NCBI RefSeq assembly: GCF_009913435.1
Contig: NZ_CP047895.1
Location: 504,501-568,500 of the forward strand
DNA length: 64,000 nucleotides
Reading direction: 5' to 3'
Source: Sphingomonas changnyeongensis
Lineage (GTDB): Bacteria > Pseudomonadota > Alphaproteobacteria > Sphingomonadales > Sphingomonadaceae
Shown here: positions 57,104-64,000 of the stretch, one piece after another
Position numbering within the stretch: the stretch's first letter is position 1
How the letters are laid out: each line of letters opens with the position of its first letter
Position numbers and translations under genes: made by a program
Notes under the pieces: generated by a model
Seen by the model: the letters and a program-made list of their open reading frames with translations, nothing else
Told to the model about the DNA's origin: nothing
Databases searched by the model: none

Positions 57104-57721
57104 ATGACCGTTCATTTCCATGAAGAAGACCTGCCGGCCGGCGTGCTCGCCGACGGACCGATTGCCGTCGACACCGAGACCATGGGGCTGGTCACGCCCC
57201 GCGACCGGCTGTGCGTCGTCCAGATCAGCGACGGGCGCGGCGACGAACATCTGGTCCGCTTCGGGCCCGGCTCGGACTATGCGGCCCCGGTGTTGCGGGC
57301 GGTGCTCGCCGATCCGGCGCGGCTCAAGCTCTATCATTTCGCGCGGTTCGACCTGGCCGCGATCCGGCATTATCTGGGCGTCGTCGCCGCCCCGGTCTAT
57401 TGCACCAAGACCGCATCGCGACTGGTGCGGACCTACACCGACAGGCACGGGCTGAAGGAGCTGGTGCGCGAGCTGCTGGGCCAGGACATTTCCAAGCAGC
57501 AGCAAAGCTCGGACTGGGGCGGCCCGGTGCTGAGCGAGGCGCAGTGCGACTATGCGGCGTCCGACGTGCGCTATCTTCACGCGCTGCGCGAGGAGCTTGA
57601 CCGCCGGCTGGCGCGCGAGGGGCGGGCCGAGCTCGCTCAGGCCTGTTTCGATTTCCTGCCGCACCGCGCCGCGCTCGATCTGGCGGGCTGGCCGGAAATC
57701 GACATTTTCGCGCATGTCTGA
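57104..57721 (+). CDS. ribonuclease D family 3'-5' exonuclease
   Basis: DEDDy exonuclease of 205 residues, i.e. the nuclease domain only, without the HRDC domains of E. coli RNase D. Exo I: IAVDTETMGL (Asp23, Glu25); Exo II: LYHFARFDLAAIRHYLG; Exo III: YAASDVRYLHAL with the catalytic Tyr and Asp. Likely trims tRNA or other RNA 3' ends. Starts at ATG 57104, 53 bp upstream of lptC, with which it may be co-transcribed. Confidence 0.92.
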   Translation: MTVHFHEEDLPAGVLADGPIAVDTETMGLVTPRDRLCVVQISDGRGDEHLVRFGPGSDYAAPVLRAVLADPARLKLYHFARFDLAAIRHYLGVVAAPVYCTKTASRLVRTYTDRHGLKELVRELLGQDISKQQQSSDWGGPVLSEAQCDYAASDVRYLHALREELDRRLAREGRAELAQACFDFLPHRAALDLAGWPEIDIFAHV

Positions 57722-57774
57722 TCGGCGACAGCCCGGCTTCCCCCGGCCCGGTCAGCAGCCAGGCGACGCGGCAC

Positions 57775-58422
57775 GTGTCTGAGGCCGCCGACCGGTCGCG
57801 CGACGCGCGCCGCCTGTGGGCGCTGCCCGGCAGCAGCCATGACCGGCTGGTGCGACTGCTCCAGGGCGGGCTGCCGGTGCTGATCGGCGCGCTGGTCGCC
57901 GTGCTGTCCATTGCCCCGCTGACCGACAGCAACGAGCTGAGCTTCGTGCTCGACAAGAACCGGGTCGAGGTCGCGCGCGAACGGATGCGCGCCACCGAGG
58001 CACTCTACCGCGGCGAGGACAGCAAGGGTCAGCCCTTTTCGCTGCGCGCCGGATCGGCCGTGCAGGCCACCTCGCGCGAACCGATCGTGCGGCTGAGCGA
58101 CCTGTCGGCGCGGCTGCTGATGCGCGACGGGCCGGCGGTGCTCGAGGCGGGGCGGGCGCGCTATGACATGCAGAAAGAAACGGTCGCCGTCGAAGGGCCG
58201 GTAACGTTCCAGTCGGCCGATGGCTACCGGCTGGCGACACGCGATGTCGATGTCGATCTGAAGGGCCGCACGATTGCCAGCCGGGGGGCGGTTGACGGGC
58301 GGATGCCGATCGGCACGTTCGGCGCGCAGCGGCTGAGCGCCGATCTGAACGCCCGCGTCGTGCGGCTGGAAGGCGGGGCGCGCTTGCGCATCACCCAGGG
58401 TAAGGCCAGAGGAACGCGATGA
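57775..58422 (+). CDS. lptC: LPS export protein LptC
   Basis: Bitopic periplasmic protein that links the LptBFG transporter to the LptA bridge. GTG start at 57775; one transmembrane helix (GGLPVLIGALVAVLSIAPL) after a 30-residue cytoplasmic segment, then an OstA-like domain (FVLDKNRVEVARERMRATEA, ARYDMQKETVAVEGPVTF). 215 residues. Overlaps lptA by 4 bp (ATGA), giving the standard lptC-lptA-lptB-rpoN order. Confidence 0.9.
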   Translation: MSEAADRSRDARRLWALPGSSHDRLVRLLQGGLPVLIGALVAVLSIAPLTDSNELSFVLDKNRVEVARERMRATEALYRGEDSKGQPFSLRAGSAVQATSREPIVRLSDLSARLLMRDGPAVLEAGRARYDMQKETVAVEGPVTFQSADGYRLATRDVDVDLKGRTIASRGAVDGRMPIGTFGAQRLSADLNARVVRLEGGARLRITQGKARGTR

Positions 58423-58970
58423 CGATGTTTGCCCGTATCCGCGCGATGCCGGCGCTGGCGGCGATGCTGGCGCTGGCCGGCCCCGCCGCTGCCCAGGCGC
58501 TGCGCGGCCACAACACCGCTGCCCCGGTCGATGTCGAGGCCGACCGGATCGAGGTGCAGGACCGGGCCGACCGGGCGGTCTTTGCCGGCAATGTGCGCGT
58601 GCGCCAGGGCGACCTGGCGCTTGATGCCGCACGGCTGACCATTGCCTATGACCGTCAGGGCGGCGACGGGCTGCAGATCGAGCGGCTCGATGCCGCCGGG
58701 GGCGTCACCTTGCGCAGCCCGAGCGAGACGGCGCGCGGCCAATATGCAATCTACGATCTCAATCGGCGCCAGATCACCATGGTCGGCGGCGTCACGCTCA
58801 ACCAGGGGGCGAACGTGATCCGGGGCGGACGGCTGGTGATAGACCTCAACAGCGGCCGGGCGAGCATGGACGGCGCCGCTGCACCCGGCACGACGACGGG
58901 CCGGGGCGGCCGCGTCACCGGCAGGTTCACCGTGCCGCAGCGGCAGGACGGCACCGGCGAGCGGCGCTGA
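58419..58970 (+). CDS. lptA: LPS transport periplasmic protein LptA (OstA)
   Basis: Periplasmic bridge that carries LPS to the outer membrane. Signal peptide (ALAAMLALAGPAAAQ), then an OstA beta-jellyroll: VDVEADRIEVQDRADRAVFA, GNVRVRQGDLALDAARLTIA, QYAIYDLNRRQITMVGGVTL and NVIRGGRLVIDLNSGRASMD. 183 residues with a disordered Gly/Arg tail. ATGA overlap with lptC; 126 bp before lptB. Confidence 0.92.
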   Translation: MTMFARIRAMPALAAMLALAGPAAAQALRGHNTAAPVDVEADRIEVQDRADRAVFAGNVRVRQGDLALDAARLTIAYDRQGGDGLQIERLDAAGGVTLRSPSETARGQYAIYDLNRRQITMVGGVTLNQGANVIRGGRLVIDLNSGRASMDGAAAPGTTTGRGGRVTGRFTVPQRQDGTGERR

Positions 58971-59096
58971 CGCCGCGCGGCGGCCGGGCGCGATCGGCGG
59001 CACGCGCAATCGCCCCGAACCTGCCATGCACAAAGCTTGCCAATCGGCGCGTCTTCACCAATCATCAACCGCGACCTGCGATCCACCGGAGCCGGC

Positions 59097-59921
59097 ATGA
59101 CCGAACTCGTCCATCCCGAAGCGGACCGGCCCGAAGCGGCCCGATCCGAAGCCGCCCGACCCGAAGCCGGCCCGGCGCAATCGGCGGATGCGGCCCCGGC
59201 GGGCGGGCTGGCGGTGGTGTCGATCGCCAAGGCCTATGACCGGCGCACCGTGCTGTCCGATGTGTCGCTGTCGGTCGCGCGCGGCGAGGTGGTCGGCCTG
59301 CTCGGCCCCAATGGCGCGGGCAAGACGACCTGCTTTTATTCGATCATGGGGCTGGTGAAGCCCGATTCGGGGCGCATCCTGCTCGACGGGCAGGACATTA
59401 CCGGCCTGCCGATGTATCGCCGGGCGATCCTCGGGCTGGGCTATCTGCCGCAGGAAACCTCGATCTTTCGCGGGCTCAGCGTTGAACAGAATATCTCGGC
59501 CGTGCTCGAACTGGCCGAGCCGGATAAGGATGCCCGTGCCGCACGGCTTGAAACGCTGCTCGACGAATTCGGGCTGGCACGGCTGCGCGGATCGCCGGCC
59601 ATGGCGCTGTCGGGCGGGGAAAGGCGGCGCTGCGAGATTGCGCGCGCGCTGGCGGCCGATCCGTCGATCATCCTGCTCGACGAGCCGTTTGCGGGCATCG
59701 ACCCGATTTCGATCTCCGACATTCGCGATCTGGTCAAGCAGCTGAAACAGCGTGGCATCGGGGTGCTGATCACCGATCACAATGTGCGCGAGACGCTCGA
59801 CATCGTCGACCGCGCCTGCATCATCTATGACGGCCGGGTGCTGTTCGCGGGCAGCCCCGAGGCGCTGGTCGCCGACGCCAATGTCCGCCGCCTGTATCTG
59901 GGCGAGGGCTTCGCGCTGTAG
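59097..59921 (+). CDS. lptB: LPS export ABC transporter ATPase LptB
   Basis: ATPase that powers LPS extraction from the inner membrane. Walker A GPNGAGKTT (residues 70-78), the signature LSGGERRRCEIARALA, Walker B SIILLDEPFAGIDP and the LptB-specific YLPQETSIFRGLSVEQNI and DHNVRETL. At 274 residues it has an extra N-terminal 37 residues with PEAAR/SEAAR/PEAG repeats that family members usually lack. GGAG precedes ATG 59097. Nine bp before rpoN. Confidence 0.95.
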   Translation: MTELVHPEADRPEAARSEAARPEAGPAQSADAAPAGGLAVVSIAKAYDRRTVLSDVSLSVARGEVVGLLGPNGAGKTTCFYSIMGLVKPDSGRILLDGQDITGLPMYRRAILGLGYLPQETSIFRGLSVEQNISAVLELAEPDKDARAARLETLLDEFGLARLRGSPAMALSGGERRRCEIARALAADPSIILLDEPFAGIDPISISDIRDLVKQLKQRGIGVLITDHNVRETLDIVDRACIIYDGRVLFAGSPEALVADANVRRLYLGEGFAL

Positions 59922-59929
59922 CGGCTGGC

Positions 59930-61546
59930 ATGGCGCTCTCCCCTCGCCTCGACCTGCGCCAGTCGCAATCGCTGGTGATGACGCCCCAGCTCCAGCAGGC
60001 GATCAAGCTGCTGACGCTGTCCAATCTCGAGATCGAAAGCTTCATCGCCGGCGAGCTGGAACGCAACCCGCTGCTCGGCACCGAGGAACAGGGACGCAGC
60101 GCAGCACCCGGCGCGGACGGCGATGGCGGAGCCGATGGTGAGGGAGAAGGCGATGGCTGGGGCGAAGTCTGGGGCGACCGCGACGCGCCGGGCGATCCGG
60201 TCACCGCCGACCGGCTGATCGCACATGGCGACGGCCTTGCCGACACCCCGCTCGACGTCGATCTGGTGGCCGAGACCTTTCACCATGACGGTCCCGCCGA
60301 TGCCGCGCCCGACCATGGCGGGGCAGGCGTGGCCGGGGACAATTCCGGCGACAGGACGGGCGGCGGCACGCAGGACTGGGAACCGTCGCTGGGCGGCGGA
60401 TCGGACGGCGGGTCCGCCGCCAGCGCCGATGGGCCGGATTTCGACAGCTTTGCCGCGCCCGCCGCATCGCTTGGCGATCATCTGCTCGCCCAGGCCGGCC
60501 AGTGCCTGTCCGGCCCCGATCTGGCGATCGCCACCCATCTGATCGATCTGATCGACGAGGCCGGCTATCTGCGCGCCGCGCTGCTCGACGTGGCGCAGCG
60601 GCTGGGCGTGCCGCTGGCGACGGTCGAGCGGGTGCTGGGCGTCATCCACGGCTTCGACCCGACCGGGGTCGGCGCGCGCAGCCTGGCCGAATGTCTGGCG
60701 TTGCAGGCGCGCGAGGCCGACCGTTACGATCCGGCCATGGCGCGGATGATCGACAATCTCGACCTGCTCGCGGCCGGCAAGCTCGCCCAGCTCAGGCGCA
60801 TCTGCGGCGTGGACGAGGAAGATCTGGCCGACATGATCCGCGAACTGCGCGGCTATGACCCGAAGCCGGGGCTGAGGTTCGACGGCGCGCGGGTGGAGGC
60901 GGTCAGCCCCGATCTGTTCGTCACCCGGCGCGGCGACGGCTGGGCGATCGAGATCAACGGCGCGACGCTGCCCCGGCTGCTCGTCGACCGGCATTATTAT
61001 GCCGAGCTGTGCGCGGGTGCGAACAAGGCATCGCGGGCCTGGCTGGGCGAGCAGCTGCAAACCGCCAACTGGCTGGTCAAGGCGCTCGACCAGCGCCAGC
61101 GCACGATCATCAAGGTCGCGACCGAGATCGTGCGCCGCCAGGAGGGGTTTTTCCAGAAGGGCGTCGCCCATCTGCGCCCGCTGACGCTGCGTCAGGTCGC
61201 CGAGGCGGTCGGGCTGCACGAATCGACGGTCAGCCGCGTGACCTCCAACAAATATCTGAGCTGCGCGCGCGGACTGTTCGAGCTGAAATATTTCTTCACC
61301 AGTGCGATCCAGGCCGCCGATGGCGGCGAAGCGGTGTCGGCCGAGGCGGTCAAGACCGCGATCCGCACGCTGATCGCCGCCGAACAGCCGGATGCGATCC
61401 TGTCCGACGATACGCTGGTCGACATGCTGCGCGAACGCGGGTTCGACATCGCCAGGCGCACCGTCGCCAAATATCGCGAGGCGATGGGAATCGGATCATC
61501 CGTGCAGCGCCGGCGACAAAAGGCGCTTGGCATGCGCGCCGCCTGA
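59930..61546 (+). CDS. rpoN: RNA polymerase sigma-54 factor RpoN
   Basis: Sigma factor for nitrogen, carbon and envelope genes that need enhancer-binding activators. 538 residues. Region I is Gln/Leu-rich (SQSLVMTPQLQQAIKLLTL), the long region II here is Asp/Gly-rich (residues about 50-165), then the core-binding and DNA-binding regions with HESTVSRVTSNKYLSCARG and, at the end, the RpoN box ARRTVAKYREAMGI. Follows lptB by 8 bp, the classical alphaproteobacterial arrangement. Confidence 0.95.
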   Translation: MALSPRLDLRQSQSLVMTPQLQQAIKLLTLSNLEIESFIAGELERNPLLGTEEQGRSAAPGADGDGGADGEGEGDGWGEVWGDRDAPGDPVTADRLIAHGDGLADTPLDVDLVAETFHHDGPADAAPDHGGAGVAGDNSGDRTGGGTQDWEPSLGGGSDGGSAASADGPDFDSFAAPAASLGDHLLAQAGQCLSGPDLAIATHLIDLIDEAGYLRAALLDVAQRLGVPLATVERVLGVIHGFDPTGVGARSLAECLALQAREADRYDPAMARMIDNLDLLAAGKLAQLRRICGVDEEDLADMIRELRGYDPKPGLRFDGARVEAVSPDLFVTRRGDGWAIEINGATLPRLLVDRHYYAELCAGANKASRAWLGEQLQTANWLVKALDQRQRTIIKVATEIVRRQEGFFQKGVAHLRPLTLRQVAEAVGLHESTVSRVTSNKYLSCARGLFELKYFFTSAIQAADGGEAVSAEAVKTAIRTLIAAEQPDAILSDDTLVDMLRERGFDIARRTVAKYREAMGIGSSVQRRRQKALGMRAA

Positions 61547-61614
61547 GGGGCGGGTTTACCAGGTTGAAGGATTAACGGGGGCATGATCGGCCGCGCCTAA
61601 TCTGGGGACCGGCC

Positions 61615-62756
<1,142 letters not shown>

Positions 62757-62791
62757 GCGCGGACAGGGTCCGGGCGGACTGGGAGGGGAGA

Positions 62792-64000
62792 ATGGCGGTC
62801 GCCGCGCGGCGCGCGATGCTGCTCGCCCTCACCTTGCTCACCCTCGCCGTGCCGGCCCTGCCAGCTGCTGCCCAGTCCGCCGCACCGCCGCCCGCCCCGG
62901 CTTCGCCGGGCCAGACGCCCTGCGAACAGGCGCGCGTCTGCGCCTCGGGGCTGAGCGCCGCACAGGTGTTCGCGGTGGCCGAGGCCCAGGCCGCAGCCGG
63001 CCGGATCGCGGCTGCCGAAACGCTGCTCCGCGGCCTGACCCGCGACCCGAATGGTGATATTCGCGCCGAAGCGCGCTTCCGCCTGTCGGTGCTGGCCGAG
63101 GCGCGCGGGGACCGGGCGGCGGCCATCGCCTGGCTCAAGGAGCTGATCGACGAAAAGCCCGGCGCGCCGCGCCCGCGGCTTGAACTGGCGCGGCTGCTCG
63201 CTCTCGCGGGCGACGAAGCAGGCGCGCGCCGCGAGCTGCGCCGCGCCGGGGCCGCCGGGCTGCCCGAAGATGTGGCGCGGGTCGTCGACCGGTTCGCGCT
63301 CGCGCTGCGGTCGAGCCGCCCGATCGGCGGGGCGTTCGAGCTGGCGCTCGCCCCGGATTCGAACATCAACCGCGCCACCAGCCTGCAAAGCGTCGATACG
63401 GTCGTCGCCCCGCTGGTGCTCAGCCCCGATGCGCGCGCGCGCTCGGGCATCGGCGTGTCGCTGTCGGGGCAGGGCTTTGCCCGCGCCGCCCTGTCGGACA
63501 GGATCGAATGGCTGAGCCGCGTGTCGGCGCGCGCGGATCTTTATGGCCGGTCTCAGTTCAACGATGTCGTGCTCACGCTCGCGACCGGGCCTGAGCTGCG
63601 CGCCGGCGGCACGCGGCTGCGCCCGGCACTGGTCGGCACCCGCCGCTGGTTCGGCGGCGTGCGCTTTTCCGATGCGGTCGGCGGATCGTTCAACCTGTTG
63701 CGCCCGCTCGACCGGACCAGCCAGATCGAGGCCGAGCTGACCCTGCTCGACAGCCGCTTTCCGGCGATTCCGGCGCAGGACGGGGTGCTCGCCGATCTCA
63801 ACATCGCCTATGACCGCGCCTTCTCCCCGCGCTTCAGCGGGCGGGTGGGCGCGCGGATCACGCGGCAGGATGCCCGCGAAGCGTTCCTCGCCAACCGCAC
63901 GGTGGCATTCGACCTGCTCGCCTCGCGCGCCTTTGGCAAACAGCTGCTGTTCCTGCAGGCGGTGGGCAGCCGGCTGCAGGGCGATGCCCGCGACCCGCTG
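62792..64000 (+). CDS. surface lipoprotein assembly modifier Slam (DUF560), partial
   Basis: Outer-membrane translocator of type XI secretion, incomplete at the right edge (403 codons present). Signal peptide (LTLLTLAVPALPAAAQ), then a periplasmic TPR-like domain (AAAGRIAAAETLLRGLTRD, GDRAAAIAWLKELIDEKPGA, LELARLLALAGDEAGARREL) and the start of the DUF560 barrel, opened by the Slam hallmark FELALAPDSNINRATSLQ. A GGAGGGGAGA ribosome site precedes ATG 62792, only 35 bp after the lipoprotein stop, so the two form an operon. Confidence 0.9.
   Translation, partial: MAVAARRAMLLALTLLTLAVPALPAAAQSAAPPPAPASPGQTPCEQARVCASGLSAAQVFAVAEAQAAAGRIAAAETLLRGLTRDPNGDIRAEARFRLSVLAEARGDRAAAIAWLKELIDEKPGAPRPRLELARLLALAGDEAGARRELRRAGAAGLPEDVARVVDRFALALRSSRPIGGAFELALAPDSNINRATSLQSVDTVVAPLVLSPDARARSGIGVSLSGQGFARAALSDRIEWLSRVSARADLYGRSQFNDVVLTLATGPELRAGGTRLRPALVGTRRWFGGVRFSDAVGGSFNLLRPLDRTSQIEAELTLLDSRFPAIPAQDGVLADLNIAYDRAFSPRFSGRVGARITRQDAREAFLANRTVAFDLLASRAFGKQLLFLQAVGSRLQGDARDPL

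Overview
This window comes from a GC-rich alphaproteobacterium, almost certainly a member of the Sphingomonadaceae (yellow-pigmented sphingomonads). The evidence is the carotenoid genes (crtI, crtY), the aa3 cytochrome oxidase order ctaC-ctaD-ctaB-small gene-ctaG-ctaE, a SciP cell-cycle regulator, CycM, the pyrE-pdxJ-acpS-lepB string, many 4-bp ATGA-type overlaps and a uniformly high G+C content. I cannot name a species. Nearly everything is core chromosome. I see no prophage, IS element, CRISPR array, rRNA or tRNA.

Layout. 1-5.0 kb: carotenoid genes (partial crtI, crtY), a di-iron hydroxylase/DUF2141 pair and two tandem MipA/OmpV porin-like genes with hairpin leaders. 5.1-7.1 kb: TPP riboswitch and thiC. 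7.3-13.3 kb: small and poorly characterised genes (a protein with an internal duplication, a DUF2061 protein, an Arg/Asp-rich lipoprotein, a peroxiredoxin, a PspC protein with a 38-codon partner), phhB, then a zincin metallopeptidase coupled to ccmAB. 13.3-22 kb: rRNA-type methyltransferase, thrC, SURF1, DUF983 and the cytochrome oxidase operon. 22.1-25 kb: pyrE-pdxJ-acpS-lepB. 25-28.6 kb: FKBP, rpsU, sciP, a hypothetical gene, a dense palindromic repeat region and mnmA. 28.6-33.9 kb: permease-phzF-CDF transporter-pdxH, pheA, cycM. 34-40.5 kb: purA, a hydrolase, hisZ, serA and serC with a structured leader. 40.7-51.6 kb: extensin-like lipoprotein, LOG protein, aroC, fabI, BrkB protein, DnaJ, nudC, serine hydrolase, mutY, DUF721, two DsbA-like proteins. 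51.7-61.5 kb: smc, DJ-1 protein, double cold-shock protein, RNase D, lptC-lptA-lptB-rpoN. 61.6-64 kb: a TbpB-like surface lipoprotein followed by a Slam (DUF560) outer-membrane translocator that runs off the window.

Two results stand out. First, the right end encodes a complete-looking Slam/type XI secretion pair: a lipoprotein with a Pro-Ala linker and a transferrin-binding-protein-like barrel, plus its probable exporter. Second, five genes (ctaE, ctaB, ctaC, smc and the Slam cargo lipoprotein) each carry a one-base frameshift, and in every case adding one G or C to a short G/C run restores a full-length protein. Because smc and the oxidase genes are hard to lose together, this looks more like base-calling error than decay, and the pattern should be checked before any gene here is called a pseudogene.

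Other points of interest are a perfect 33-bp-arm palindrome upstream of mnmA, a candidate serC-motif RNA that can hide the serC ribosome site, and a probable CTG start for ccmA.
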